A stretch of 64,000 nucleotides of DNA from Tolumonas lignilytica (GCF_000527035.1 NZ_AZUK01000001.1:1743501-1807500); one strand, 5' to 3'; counted from the stretch's first letter, positions 23,162 through 32,306 are shown. Numbers and translations: made by a program. Notes: generated from the letters alone by a model not told the origin.

Positions 23162-23485
23162 ATGAACAAATCTTCTATGTTTCGCCTTAGTTTGGCTGCC
23201 ATTGGCTTGGCGATGACCGTTTCTGCATCTGCGCAATCGGTTGCATTTTCTGGGTTACATGTCGATGGTGGATTAATGAAAGAGATGAGTAATCAACGTT
23301 ATCAGTTGAAATCCATCAAAGATCCGGTAGCGCAAGCGCGGTTAAGTTCAGTCACTATTCATGATAGTGGTGCTCAAAATGGTGGTTTGATGAAAGAGAT
23401 GAACCCAAGCAAATCAGCAGGGATCGATAATCCTGCCGCGCAGGCTCACCTCAATCAAGTCGCGCTTTCTGACATCGCCGATTAA
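23162..23485 (+). CDS. Small secreted protein with two GGLMKEM repeats, unknown function
   Basis: 107 residues; I do not recognise the family. A signal peptide (about 1-24, ending SASA) implies export. The mature protein is almost entirely two tandem repeats, residues 36-66 and 74-102, each with GGLMKEM then a spacer, then a DPxAQARLxxV-like or NPAAQAHLNQV ending. No cysteines. A TAGGAG site is well placed before the ATG; the open frame extends upstream but without a ribosome binding site. Its N-terminus (MNKS) resembles that of the preceding secreted protein. Confidence 0.75.
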   Translation: MNKSSMFRLSLAAIGLAMTVSASAQSVAFSGLHVDGGLMKEMSNQRYQLKSIKDPVAQARLSSVTIHDSGAQNGGLMKEMNPSKSAGIDNPAAQAHLNQVALSDIAD

Positions 23486-23550
23486 AAACATTTTCATCCT
23501 GAATGAGTCGCGGTATTTTAAGCTCAAACCTTGAACTGAAATAACGTCTC

Positions 23551-23769
23551 ATGTTTACACAACAGCATCTGCTTCAACTGGCTCGTACGGCCATGCCGTT
23601 TGGCAAATATCAGGGGCGGATGCTGATCGATTTACCTGAAGAATATCTGCTTTGGTTTGCGAAAAAAGGGTTCCCGCAAGGTCAGCTTGGCGAGTTGATG
23701 GCATTGTGTCTGGAGCTTAAAATCGAAGGATTGGATCAGTTAATCAAACCATTAAAAACTCCTCGATAA
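23551..23769 (+). CDS. DUF3820 family protein
   Basis: 72-residue small basic protein with the DUF3820 pattern: MPFGKYQGRMLIDLPEEYLLWFAKKGFPQGQLGELM. The family has been named putative quorum-sensing-regulated virulence factor, but its biochemical role is not known to me. Single gene with no evident operon partner. Confidence 0.82.
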   Translation: MFTQQHLLQLARTAMPFGKYQGRMLIDLPEEYLLWFAKKGFPQGQLGELMALCLELKIEGLDQLIKPLKTPR

Positions 23770-23903
23770 TCTTTCTGATATCTATTCTTTACTACTGATT
23801 TACAATAAATCCGCAATCACAGATCCAGGATTTCGGTCAGTCTATCTGCTGTATTTTTTTCCTCTGTGTTGATAAAAAATGGGATATTGTTATTTTTATA
23901 TTT

Positions 23904-23927
23904 GTATATCGAAATATTTCGATATAC
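23904..23927. promoter_or_regulatory. 24-bp perfect palindrome, candidate ArsR operator
   Basis: A perfect dyad with half-site GTATATCGAAAT lies 30 bases before the ArsR-family start codon. Its place and symmetry are what a dimeric winged-helix repressor needs for autoregulation of the regulator and the flavoenzyme gene behind it. Confidence 0.7.
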
Positions 23928-23956
23928 AGTAATGCCATCTGTTCAGGTAAACGATT

Positions 23957-24262
23957 ATGAATAATCAGGAAGTCGACATCATCATCAAGGCGCTGGCGAA
24001 CCCGGCCCGGCGAGATATTTTATATTGGCTGAAACATCCGGAGCAGGAGTTCCCGGATCAGAAAAGTTCGTATGTTGATGGTGTTTGTGTTGGACAGATT
24101 TATGCGAAGGCGGGCTTATCTCAATCCACCATTTCTGCCCATCTGGCGACATTACAGCGAGCCGGACTGCTAAATTCCAAGCGCTTGGGGCAGTGGGTGT
24201 ATTACCAGCGAAATGAAACGGTGATTGATGAGTTTACCGCTCATATGAAGCAGGCTTTATAA
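23957..24262 (+). CDS. ArsR-family transcriptional regulator
   Basis: 101-residue winged HTH protein: IIIKALANPARRDILYWL, then the recognition helix region LSQSTISAHLATLQRAGLL and the wing RLGQWVYYQRNE. It has no metal-binding ELCVCDL motif but one cysteine, Cys44 in DGVCVGQ, which could sense electrophiles. It precedes an Old Yellow Enzyme gene by 19 bases, as in the PyeR/XenB arrangement known from Pseudomonas, so it likely controls that gene. Confidence 0.9.
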   Translation: MNNQEVDIIIKALANPARRDILYWLKHPEQEFPDQKSSYVDGVCVGQIYAKAGLSQSTISAHLATLQRAGLLNSKRLGQWVYYQRNETVIDEFTAHMKQAL

Positions 24263-24281
24263 CTTTACTCAGGAGTATGGT

Positions 24282-25331
24282 ATGACGACCTTGTTTGATC
24301 CGATCCAAGTGGGAGAACTATCACTCCCTAACCGCATTATTATGGCGCCACTGACCCGTTGCCGTGCCAGCGAGGGTCGTATCCCGAATGCACTAATGGC
24401 TGAATATTATGCACAGCGCGCTTCAGCGGGGCTGATTATCAGCGAAGCGACTTCAGTTACCCCAATGGGTGTAGGATACCCGGATACCCCTGGTATCTGG
24501 TCGGATGAACAGGTCGAGGGCTGGAAACTGGTTACCAATGCTGTCCATCAGGCGGGAGGCCGGATCGTGCTGCAGTTGTGGCATGTCGGTCGTATTTCTG
24601 ATCCCATTTATCTCAATGGTGAATTGCCAGTAGCGCCAAGTGCCATTGCTGCGGAAGGTCATGTCAGTCTGGTGCGTCCGCTGAAAAATTTTGAAACGCC
24701 GCGGGCATTAGCGTCTGATGAGATCCCTGCAATTATTGAGGCATATCGCAAAGGCGCTGAAAACGCGAAGAAAGCCGGGTTCGATGGTGTAGAAATTCAT
24801 GGTGCCAATGGTTATTTGCTGGATCAATTCCTGCAAAGTTCGACCAATCTGCGGACAGATAATTACGGCGGCAGCATCGAAAATCGCGCCCGATTAATGT
24901 TGGAAGTGACTGACGCGGTGATTTCCGTCTGGGGGGCGGGTCGGGTAGGCATGCATTTAGCGCCTCGCGGTGATTCACATTCGATGGGGGATAGCGATCC
25001 GGCGGCCACTTTTGGCTATGTTGCCAAGGAGCTGGGAAAACGTCAGATAGCCTTTATTTTTACCCGTGAACATTTTAATGCACCCGCTTTAACTCCAATG
25101 CTGAAAAAGGCATTTGGCGGGACATTGATTGCGAACGAACAATTTGTTGCTGATACCGCACAACAGGTTTTGAATGAAAGTCATGCTGATGCCGTGGCTT
25201 TTGGTAAATCATTTATCGCAAATCCGGATCTGGTGGCGCGGATAAAGCAGCATGCACCATTGAATGAGCTTCGTACCGATAAAATGTATGGTTCAGGTCC
25301 GGAAGGTTATACCGATTATCCCTTCCTTTAA
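24282..25331 (+). CDS. Old Yellow Enzyme family alkene reductase
   Basis: 349-residue FMN-dependent NAD(P)H oxidoreductase of the NemA/XenB type. TIM-barrel landmarks: LPNRIIMAPLTRCRA, LWHVGRISDP, the substrate-binding pair in EIHGANGYLLDQFLQ (His and Asn, then Tyr), and NYGGSIENRARLMLEV. Such enzymes reduce activated alkenes, nitro compounds and other electrophiles. Second gene of the ArsR operon. AGGAG site upstream, terminator downstream. Confidence 0.95.
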   Translation: MTTLFDPIQVGELSLPNRIIMAPLTRCRASEGRIPNALMAEYYAQRASAGLIISEATSVTPMGVGYPDTPGIWSDEQVEGWKLVTNAVHQAGGRIVLQLWHVGRISDPIYLNGELPVAPSAIAAEGHVSLVRPLKNFETPRALASDEIPAIIEAYRKGAENAKKAGFDGVEIHGANGYLLDQFLQSSTNLRTDNYGGSIENRARLMLEVTDAVISVWGAGRVGMHLAPRGDSHSMGDSDPAATFGYVAKELGKRQIAFIFTREHFNAPALTPMLKKAFGGTLIANEQFVADTAQQVLNESHADAVAFGKSFIANPDLVARIKQHAPLNELRTDKMYGSGPEGYTDYPFL

Positions 25332-25342
25332 GCGGCAGTGAT

Positions 25343-25370
25343 GAGCCAGGTATATTGTTATCCCTGGCTC
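25343..25370 (+). terminator. Terminator of the ArsR/OYE operon
   Basis: GAGCCAGG and CCTGGCTC pair around a 12-base loop, followed by TTTATTTTTC. Confidence 0.85.
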
Positions 25371-25487
25371 TTTATTTTTCTAAAAATGTAACATTGTAAC
25401 TATTTAATCTACCTGATGATTTGCAGGTTTATTTCCAATACCATTAGAATCAGTAAATAATAATTCAGTCGTATCGGAATAGTATCC

Positions 25488-26090
25488 ATGAGTGATAAAC
25501 CTGCCAAAAGTAGAAAACAGCAAGCATTAGAAACTAAAATACGGATCTATCAGGCTGCTGTGGCTTTAATGGAGAAAAATAATTATCAAAGTATAACGAT
25601 TGAGGATATTAGTAAAAAAGCAGGTGTTTCAGTCGGAGCGTTTTATCACTATTTCAAATCAAAAAACGATATCTTTTTCGAAATCTATCTGGAAGCGGAT
25701 CGTTATTTTGAGGAGTATGTGGCTAGCGCATTAACTGCACCGAGTGGCTGCTCACGTGTTCTGGAATATTTTTCCCATTATGCCCGTTACTGTCTGAATG
25801 TTGGTTTTGATACCGTAAAATCGCTGTACAACACAGATAATAAGCTGTTTGTTAAATACGAACGGTTTATGTTGTCTTTACTGCAACAAATCATCATTGA
25901 GGCACAAAATCATCAATTAATGACCACCGAACAGAGTGCTGCTCAGATTGCTGAATGTTTATTGATTGCGGCTCGCGGTGTCATTTTTGATTGGTGTTTA
26001 CATGATGGCCAATACGATTTGGAATCGGCGATGCAGCAATATATTAAACGTTTATTGTCTACCTTTGTTATAAAAAACGGTATTAATTGA
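25488..26090 (+). CDS. TetR-family transcriptional regulator
   Basis: 200 residues. N-terminal HTH: TKIRIYQAAVALMEKNNYQSITIEDISKKAGVSVGAFYHYFKSK, then a helical ligand-binding domain of unknown specificity. Followed after a terminator-like hairpin by a flavoprotein gene in the same direction, the likeliest target. Base use is more AT-rich than the surrounding housekeeping genes. Confidence 0.92.
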   Translation: MSDKPAKSRKQQALETKIRIYQAAVALMEKNNYQSITIEDISKKAGVSVGAFYHYFKSKNDIFFEIYLEADRYFEEYVASALTAPSGCSRVLEYFSHYARYCLNVGFDTVKSLYNTDNKLFVKYERFMLSLLQQIIIEAQNHQLMTTEQSAAQIAECLLIAARGVIFDWCLHDGQYDLESAMQQYIKRLLSTFVIKNGIN

Positions 26091-26106
26091 TTTAACTATC
26101 TGTTTT

Positions 26107-26135
26107 ATAAGGGTGTATTGTGTATGCAGCCTTAT
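26107..26135 (+). terminator. Probable terminator after the TetR gene
   Basis: ATAAGG and CCTTAT close a hairpin whose inner part TGTAT/ATGCA also pairs (one G-U), followed by GTTTTTT. Confidence 0.6.
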
Positions 26136-26306
26136 GTTTTTTGATCCAATTCAAAATATTGTAATTAATCCGCTACCTGTGCATTTGTAGCATTGACCAT
26201 TTATTCCTCGCTTTTTATTCTGAACTTATTCACTGAATTGATTCAGTCAACGGTTTTGCTATTTATCTCTGCTTTGTGTGTAGTAACGGATGTAGGCAGG
26301 TGAACC

Positions 26307-27200
26307 ATGCTGAAAAAAAATAGCTATATGGATATCGGACACAATGCTATTTCTTTCTCTGGAGATAGCTATTTTGGTTCAATGAAGGAGACGATTACTC
26401 CCAGTTTTGTACCCCAAAATATTATGGTTATTGGTGGTGGGGTGGCAGGCATGGAGGCGGCCAGAGTAGCGGCCCGCCGGGGGCATAAGGTTGAGTTATA
26501 TGAACAAAAAGGCTATTTAGGCGGTAATTTGGTCGCGGGTGGTATGCCGGATTTTAAGAAGGAATGTCATGCGCTGATCCACTGGTATGGTAGTGAACTG
26601 CATGAATTGAATGTACCCATCCATTTACATTCCTGGATAGATGAAGAAGCCATCCGACAAAATGATGCTGATATTATTTTGATTGCCACCGGTTCAACGC
26701 CCATCAAACAAAATATCCCTGGTTTTCGGTCTATTTTCAGCGCGGAAAGCGTGCTGACCGGAGCGAAAGATCCGGGGCATGTTGTAATTGTCGCCGGTGG
26801 GGGTCTGGTTGGGTGTGAAACGGCACTCTGGCTGAAAAATCAGGGAAAACAAGTCACACTCATTGAAAAACAAAATGAAATATTACCAATTAATAAAACA
26901 CTGAGTTACAGCAGTACCGAAACGTTAAAAAATTTACTTCCCCAAAAAGGGATTACCATCAAGACCAACACCATTATTTCTCATGCGGTCGATTCACGGA
27001 TCGTATTACAGACAGAAGGGCAACAAACTGAATTGGTTGCTGATTCGATAGTCACGGCGATTGGCTATCAGGCTAATAATTCTTTGTATGAAACACTACG
27101 GGCGGAACGTGAGCATGTTTACCTGCTAGGGGATGCCAAACAGGTTAACAATGTCATGCATGCAGTGCGTGATGCGTTTGATCTGGTCAGTCAGATTTGA
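26307..27200 (+). CDS. Stand-alone FAD/NAD(P)-binding oxidoreductase module (FadH/BaiCD C-terminal type)
   Basis: 297 residues. FAD-binding MVIGGGVAGMEAARVAARRG near residues 40-59, YLGGNLVAGGMPDFK, a second Rossmann motif VAGGGLVGCETALWLK near 157-172, and the C-terminal YLLGDAKQVNNVMHAVRDAF. This is the carboxy half of 2,4-dienoyl-CoA reductase/BaiCD-like enzymes, whose N-terminal FMN barrel and 4Fe-4S cysteines are absent here. About 35 unrelated residues precede it. It may be a diaphorase serving another protein or a degraded remnant. The exact start is uncertain. Confidence 0.78.
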   Translation: MLKKNSYMDIGHNAISFSGDSYFGSMKETITPSFVPQNIMVIGGGVAGMEAARVAARRGHKVELYEQKGYLGGNLVAGGMPDFKKECHALIHWYGSELHELNVPIHLHSWIDEEAIRQNDADIILIATGSTPIKQNIPGFRSIFSAESVLTGAKDPGHVVIVAGGGLVGCETALWLKNQGKQVTLIEKQNEILPINKTLSYSSTETLKNLLPQKGITIKTNTIISHAVDSRIVLQTEGQQTELVADSIVTAIGYQANNSLYETLRAEREHVYLLGDAKQVNNVMHAVRDAFDLVSQI

Positions 27201-27212
27201 TTTTTCAAACCT

Positions 27213-27249
27213 AAAAACCGGGTGATAGATGAAAATTGTCCCGGTTTTT
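27213..27249 (+). terminator. Terminator after the flavoprotein gene
   Basis: AAAAACCGGG and CCCGGTTTTT pair around a 17-base loop and end in a T run. Confidence 0.85.
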
Positions 27250-27436
27250 TAACCCTATTTTTTCATTGTATTAACCTCTATCAGATGAGATGTGATTCAC
27301 TCTGAGATTCTGACATTGTTATGAGTTTAACCCGCGTTTTTTACAGGTGTCCCGACTATACTTGATGCAATTTGATTCTCCGTCCGAATCAGGGTGGCGG
27401 ATATACACCGAATAACATCAATAATCGGGTAATAGA

Positions 27437-28141
27437 ATGAACGACATTACAATAACGCAAGAGCAAGTGAATGCGGCAGCAGACGCTATTTGTGCAGAAG
27501 GGAATCAACCGACAGTACTGGATATTCGGAAGCGTTTACCCGCAGGTTCTATGTCAGTGATCTGGCGATTTTTTCAGGCATGGCAATCGTCTCAGCAGAT
27601 TGTCGAGACGGATTTAGAAACGACAGTCTCTGCAGAATTGCAGCGTACTTTGGAAGCATTTATTACCCGGCAGCTCACAAGTGTTAAAACAAAATATGAA
27701 AGTGAAATTAATACGTTGCGTCAGGTAAACAGTGAGCTGCTGATCGAAATTGAACAACAGGAGCAGCAGTTAATTAAACAAGGTGTTGAATTAAATTCTG
27801 CACGTGCAATCAAAAATGAAATCTCTGGCCGATTTGAGCAATTGAATGCGGAATTAAAACGTGCAAGAGAAGAGATCGATGTTGAAAAAGAATCAGCAAC
27901 ACAGTCACGAATGGAGCTTGTTAAGGCGCAATTGAAACTTGAGTCTGTGCCTCGTTTGGAAGCTGATTTAGATCAGTTATACAAGACCCTGGAACAGGAG
28001 CGGGTAGCCAAACTGAATGCCGAACACAGTGCAAAAGCGCTGACGGCAAAATTAGAAACGGAAGTGACTGCCAGAAAGAAAGCCGAAACCGATTTATTAG
28101 AGCTATTACGCCGCAAAGAAGAGAGTGCGGCCCGCGTTTAA
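27437..28141 (+). CDS. KfrA-like DNA-binding coiled-coil protein
   Basis: 234 residues. The N-terminal about 115 residues resemble the KfrA N-terminal DNA-binding domain (ITQEQVNAAADAICAEGNQP, VLDIRKRLPAGSMSVIWRFFQAW). The rest is a long alpha-helical coiled coil dense in Glu, Lys, Gln and Ala. KfrA proteins are best known from plasmids, as autorepressors that help plasmid maintenance. Here it is chromosomal and alone, in an accessory stretch; role unknown. Confidence 0.82.
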   Translation: MNDITITQEQVNAAADAICAEGNQPTVLDIRKRLPAGSMSVIWRFFQAWQSSQQIVETDLETTVSAELQRTLEAFITRQLTSVKTKYESEINTLRQVNSELLIEIEQQEQQLIKQGVELNSARAIKNEISGRFEQLNAELKRAREEIDVEKESATQSRMELVKAQLKLESVPRLEADLDQLYKTLEQERVAKLNAEHSAKALTAKLETEVTARKKAETDLLELLRRKEESAARV

Positions 28142-28149
28142 GCCTAATC

Positions 28150-28188
28150 ATGAAAAAGCGGAGCAGGTTATCAGCTCCGCTTTTTCAT
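28150..28188. terminator. Bidirectional terminator between KfrA-like gene and mnmE
   Basis: A perfect 15-bp inverted repeat (GAAAAAGCGGAGC core) with a 9-base loop and A/T-rich outer arms, between convergent genes. Confidence 0.92.
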
Positions 28189-28214
28189 GGCTGTCGTTTA
28201 CTTTTTACTGCATT

Positions 28215-29576
28215 TTACTTTCCGATACAGAACGAAGAAAATATCCGCCCCAGCAGGTCATCGGCACTGAACGCACCGGTAATTTCGCTTAACGCTTCCT
28301 GAGCAAGGCGTAATTCTTCCGCCACCAGCTCACCAGCACGATACTCTTCCAGTTGTATTTTGGCTTCCTCCAGACGTTCATCGGCACGTTGGATGGCATC
28401 CAAATGGCGACGACGTGCAATGAACCCTCCTTCCAGGGTGCTTTGGAAACCCATACAGGCTTTCAGGTGTTCACGTAATGCATCCAGACCTAAACCTGTT
28501 TTTGCCGAGATAGGGTAAACGGCATAGCCATTTTCTTCGCAGACCGTCAGAGCTTCACCTGTCAAATCGGCTTTATTTCGGATCACGGTAATACCAAGGT
28601 TTTTGGGTAACCGATCAACAAAATCCGGCCAGATATCATGCGGATTACGAGCATCGGTGGTCGTCCCGTCCACCATAAACAGAACGCGATCGGCCTGTAC
28701 AATCTCCGCCCAGGCCCGTTCAATCCCGATTTTTTCTACCGCATCGGTGGTGTCGCGTAAACCGGCGGTATCAATGATATGTAGTGGCATACCATCCAGA
28801 TGAATATGCTCACGCAAGACATCACGGGTCGTTCCGGCAATATCCGTGACAATGGCGGATTCACGACCAGCCAGCGCATTCAGCAAGCTGGATTTGCCCG
28901 CATTGGGGCGCCCTGCGATGACGACCTTCATGCCCTCGCGTAATAGAGCACCTTGCTGTGCCTCTCGTTTGACCAGCGCCAGATCGTTCATCACACCATA
29001 TAATGCGCGGGCAATCTTGCCGTCAGAGAGAAAATCGATTTCCTCCTCGGGAAAATCAATTGCCGCTTCCACATAGATACGCAAGTTAGTTAACGAGTCG
29101 ACCAGCTGATGTATCCGGCTGGAGAATTCACCTTGCAATGATTGCATGGCCGAGCGGGCGGCTTGTTCACTGGTGGCTTCAATTAAATCGGCAATGGCTT
29201 CAGCCTGCGCCAGATCCAATTTGTCATTCATAAATGCGCGTTCAGAAAATTCGCCGGGCCGGGCGAGACGAACGCCATTGATGGTCAAAATACGGCGCAG
29301 CAGCATATCCAACACCACGGGGCCACCATGCCCTTGAAGTTCTAATACATCTTCGCCAGTGAAGCTGTAAGGTGCTTTAAACAGCAAGGCAATCCCCTGA
29401 TCCAGAACTTTGCCATCGGTATCGCAGAAAGGCAGCAATTCTGCGTGGCGAAGTTTCGGTATTTTACCTAAAACCTGTTCTGCCACCTGGGTACATAGCG
29501 GGCCGGAGACGCGCAGGATGCCAATGCCACCACGACCGGGTGGGGTGGCCAGCGCAACGATGGTATCTGTGTGCAT
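28215..29576 (-). CDS. mnmE: tRNA modification GTPase MnmE
   Basis: 453 residues, about the usual length. N-terminal tetrahydrofolate-binding domain ([22 protein letters not shown]), an inserted G domain with [30 protein letters not shown] and NKADL, and the C-terminal catalytic FCIGK. With MnmG it installs cmnm5U at tRNA wobble position 34. The chosen ATG at 29576 matches the family start; the open frame runs 26 residues further upstream into the terminator region. Confidence 0.97.
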   Translation of the reverse strand: MHTDTIVALATPPGRGGIGILRVSGPLCTQVAEQVLGKIPKLRHAELLPFCDTDGKVLDQGIALLFKAPYSFTGEDVLELQGHGGPVVLDMLLRRILTINGVRLARPGEFSERAFMNDKLDLAQAEAIADLIEATSEQAARSAMQSLQGEFSSRIHQLVDSLTNLRIYVEAAIDFPEEEIDFLSDGKIARALYGVMNDLALVKREAQQGALLREGMKVVIAGRPNAGKSSLLNALAGRESAIVTDIAGTTRDVLREHIHLDGMPLHIIDTAGLRDTTDAVEKIGIERAWAEIVQADRVLFMVDGTTTDARNPHDIWPDFVDRLPKNLGITVIRNKADLTGEALTVCEENGYAVYPISAKTGLGLDALREHLKACMGFQSTLEGGFIARRRHLDAIQRADERLEEAKIQLEEYRAGELVAEELRLAQEALSEITGAFSADDLLGRIFSSFCIGK

Positions 29577-29642
29577 GCCGATTCTCTGAATAGGATTCTT
29601 TTTGAAATTGTAATGAATATTGTGGTGAAAGCCGAATAAAAA

Positions 29643-29661
29643 GCCCCGCATCATGCGGGGC
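29643..29661 (-). terminator. Terminator downstream of yidC
   Basis: GCCCCGCA and TGCGGGGC pair around TCA; leftward reading continues into TTTTTA. It separates the rpmH-rnpA-yidD-yidC unit from mnmE. Confidence 0.85.
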
Positions 29662-29684
29662 CGGAAGGTTAGCTAGCCGAAAGA

Positions 29685-31337
29685 CTATTTCTTGCGGGTA
29701 TGCAGACCTTTTTTCTCCAACTGACGGAAGATCAGTGTTTGCTGAGTAATGGTCACGATGTTACTGACCACCCAGTACAGAGTCAGACCAGAAGGGAACC
29801 ACAGGAACATGAAAGTGAAGATGATCGGCATAAATTGCATCACTTTCTGCTGCATCGGGTCGGTCACTGTGGTTGGGCTCATCTTCTGGATGTACCACAT
29901 GGAGGCACCCATCAGCAGCGGCAACACATAGTAAGGATCTTTTGCCGACAGGTCAGTCAACCACAACATGAACGGTGCATGACGCAGTTCTACCGATTCC
30001 ATCAGTGTCCAGTACAACGCGATGAAAATAGGCATCTGTACTAACAGAGGGAAGCAGCCACCCAACGGGTTAACTTTTTCTTCTTTGTACAGTTCCATCA
30101 TGGCCTGAGACATCTTCTGACGGTCTTCGCCAAAACGTTCACGCAGAGCAGCCAGTTTTGGTTGCAGCATACGCATTTTCGCCATGGAGGTGTATTGCGC
30201 CTTAGACAGCGGATACATACCACCACGAACAATCAGCGTGATCAATACGATGGCCACACCCCAGTTATTGACTAGGCTGTGCAGGAATTTCAGCAGTTTA
30301 AACAGCGGCTGGGCAATAAACCACAACCAGCCATAATCGACGGTCAGATCCAGGTGTTGTGCTGTTGCTGCCATTTGTTCCTGCAGTTTTGGACCAATCC
30401 ACAGGCTAGAACCGACGACGGCTTCGGAGTTTGCTGCGACTGTTGTCAGCGGCAGTTTGATACCGATGATGGCATCACCACTGTCTTTAACATCCGCTTT
30501 CACATTGACGGCATTGCTGTAGATGTGATTTTTGGCGTCCGCTTTACCTGTCCAGGCAGTCACGAAGTAGTGTTGCATCATGCCCACCCAGCCTGCTGGT
30601 GTGGTGATGTCGAGTTTAGCGTCACCAATATTGGCAAATTTCACTTTTTCGTAGCGATGTTCGGCGGAAGAATAAGCGGCACCATGGAAGGCACTGGACA
30701 TCATGCCAGGGCTACTAGGCTGATTAGCCGGATCGGCAATGGTTTGTTTCAACTGACCGTAAAATTGCACTTCCAAAGGTTGTGCAGAAACGTTCTTCAC
30801 CTGGTAATCCACACCAACAGCGTAACTGTTGCGTTTCAGAACAAAGCGTTTAGTGAAGATATTTCCTTTGGCGTCAGTAAAGGTCATCGGAACGACTAAT
30901 TCATCCTTGCCGTCAGCCAGCGCAAAATCAGAGCCGTTAGCAGTATAAACAGGGCGTTCTGCCTGGTTATCAATTCCATCACGACCAATCAAACCACTTT
31001 GTGCGATATAGCTATGCTGAGGTTGTTTTTCCAGCAACACAAACGGTTGGTTTGAATCCTGACTGATGGTTTGCTTCAGCAGTTTTGCTTCAACAACATC
31101 ACCACCCAGCGTATCAACGGTCAGTTCTAAAACATCAGAGCGCAGCGTCAATAAGGCATGTTTGACTTTGCTGGCATCATTTTGATTTGGAACATCACCC
31201 GTAGAGGATGCAGGAACAGAACTTTCAGCGGTAGCCGGGGCTGCCGGTTTCGGGGCCTTATCGACCATCCAGCTCTGCCAGAGCATGAAGGTGACCAGCA
31301 ATAAGCCGATCAAGAGGAGATTACGTTGAGGTTGCAT
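29685..31337 (-). CDS. yidC: Membrane protein insertase YidC
   Basis: 550 residues, gammaproteobacterial type: an N-terminal membrane anchor (RNLLLIGLLLVTFMLWQSW), a large periplasmic beta domain (about 60-340), then the conserved insertase core with about five helices, including GVAIVLITLIVRGGMYPLSKAQYTSM with its functional arginine, and NPLGGCFPLLVQMPIFIALY. It inserts and folds inner-membrane proteins, including the Fo c and a subunits encoded in this window. Third partner after rnpA and yidD. Confidence 0.98.
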   Translation of the reverse strand: MQPQRNLLLIGLLLVTFMLWQSWMVDKAPKPAAPATAESSVPASSTGDVPNQNDASKVKHALLTLRSDVLELTVDTLGGDVVEAKLLKQTISQDSNQPFVLLEKQPQHSYIAQSGLIGRDGIDNQAERPVYTANGSDFALADGKDELVVPMTFTDAKGNIFTKRFVLKRNSYAVGVDYQVKNVSAQPLEVQFYGQLKQTIADPANQPSSPGMMSSAFHGAAYSSAEHRYEKVKFANIGDAKLDITTPAGWVGMMQHYFVTAWTGKADAKNHIYSNAVNVKADVKDSGDAIIGIKLPLTTVAANSEAVVGSSLWIGPKLQEQMAATAQHLDLTVDYGWLWFIAQPLFKLLKFLHSLVNNWGVAIVLITLIVRGGMYPLSKAQYTSMAKMRMLQPKLAALRERFGEDRQKMSQAMMELYKEEKVNPLGGCFPLLVQMPIFIALYWTLMESVELRHAPFMLWLTDLSAKDPYYVLPLLMGASMWYIQKMSPTTVTDPMQQKVMQFMPIIFTFMFLWFPSGLTLYWVVSNIVTITQQTLIFRQLEKKGLHTRKK

Positions 31338-31340
31338 AGT

Positions 31341-31598
31341 TTATTTTCTTCGCTTCGATTGCTGAGGTTGCGGAACCGGGTCATGGCCGCCTGAATGTAA
31401 AGGGTGACATTTTAATAGACGTTTGCCACCTAACCAAATGCCTTTTATGAGACCGTGCAGGCAAATCGCATCAATCATGTATTGAGAACAGGTCGGTGTA
31501 AAGCGGCAACGCGGGCCAAGAAGTGGACTAATGACCCACTGATAGACTCTTATGAGTGCAACTACTAGCCATTGCTGCGGCGTGCGAGGGTGCGCCAT
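31341..31598 (-). CDS. yidD: Membrane protein insertion efficiency factor YidD
   Basis: 85 residues with the family core [26 protein letters not shown] and [15 protein letters not shown], three conserved cysteines. Its start overlaps the end of rnpA by 34 bases, an arrangement known for this pair. It assists YidC-dependent insertion at the membrane. Confidence 0.96.
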   Translation of the reverse strand: MAHPRTPQQWLVVALIRVYQWVISPLLGPRCRFTPTCSQYMIDAICLHGLIKGIWLGGKRLLKCHPLHSGGHDPVPQPQQSKRRK

Positions 31599-31921
31599 AG
31601 CTTTTCCAGCAGATGTAATACAGCAGGGTTATCCAGATCGCGGATACCTGATTTGGCGATCACCACAACATCAATCGGCGGCAGTTCATGTTGATGCAGA
31701 CGGAAACTTTCACGAACCAATCGTTTAACTCGGTTACGCCATACCGCACGTTTTAATGCTTTTTTAGGTATAGCTAAACCCAGACGCGGATGTGTCAGTT
31801 CGTTGCGTGTAGCCAACAGAGTGATATGCGGAGAAGACGCGCGGACAGGTTGCGCAAAGACTTTCTGGAAGTTTTCGGGAGTTAACAGACGTAACTCCCG
31901 AGGAAAGGTGTGCTTGACCAT
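31565..31921 (-). CDS. rnpA: Ribonuclease P protein component
   Basis: 118-residue basic protein with the RNA-binding signature [15 protein letters not shown]. It is the protein subunit of RNase P, which matures tRNA 5' ends. The start codon overlaps the rpmH stop (TAATG), and its end overlaps yidD, so translation of the three is coupled. Confidence 0.97.
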   Translation of the reverse strand: MVKHTFPRELRLLTPENFQKVFAQPVRASSPHITLLATRNELTHPRLGLAIPKKALKRAVWRNRVKRLVRESFRLHQHELPPIDVVVIAKSGIRDLDNPAVLHLLEKLWRTLARRSNG

Positions 31922-32058
31922 TAAACAGTGGTCAGGCGAACGCGACCTTTAGCGCGACGAGCAGCCAGAACTTTACGGCCGTTCTTGGTTGCCATACGAG
32001 CACGGAAACCGTGATTGCGGGCACGTTTCAGTACTGAAGGTTGGAAAGTACGTTTCAT
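31921..32058 (-). CDS. rpmH: Ribosomal protein L34
   Basis: 45-residue, highly basic protein starting [19 protein letters not shown], diagnostic of L34. First gene of the rpmH-rnpA-yidD-yidC unit. In most relatives dnaA lies just upstream and divergent; here a 4.6-kb insertion of two genes separates them. Confidence 0.98.
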   Translation of the reverse strand: MKRTFQPSVLKRARNHGFRARMATKNGRKVLAARRAKGRVRLTTV

Positions 32059-32247
32059 AGCTATAATCCGTGAATTAACTGTACAGATTTGATGCTGTCG
32101 CCCATCGACGCGCCGATGAAATGGCGAAAACATCAATTCAAAGAGGCCGGATTTTAAACAGATAACGGCTGTTCGTCAATCTGCCAGCCAAAAACCGACA
32201 GAAACAGACATGAGAAATCGTTGTTTTATCCGGATCCTCGTAAAAAA

Positions 32248-32271
32248 GCCACGATCCAGAAAGATCGTGGC
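32248..32271 (-). terminator. Terminator downstream of the acyltransferase fusion gene
   Basis: GCCACGATC and GATCGTGGC pair around a 6-base loop; leftward it runs into TTTTTTA. Confidence 0.9.
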
Positions 32272-32306
32272 GGGCGATTATATCGGTTTATCTGTGCGGA
32301 GCAAGA

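Noticed and set aside
26091..26306. Possible remnant of the missing FMN-barrel domain upstream of the flavoprotein gene
   Set aside because: The 216 bases show only a terminator-like hairpin and AT-rich DNA; no barrel motifs in any frame, so no evidence of a simple frameshift.
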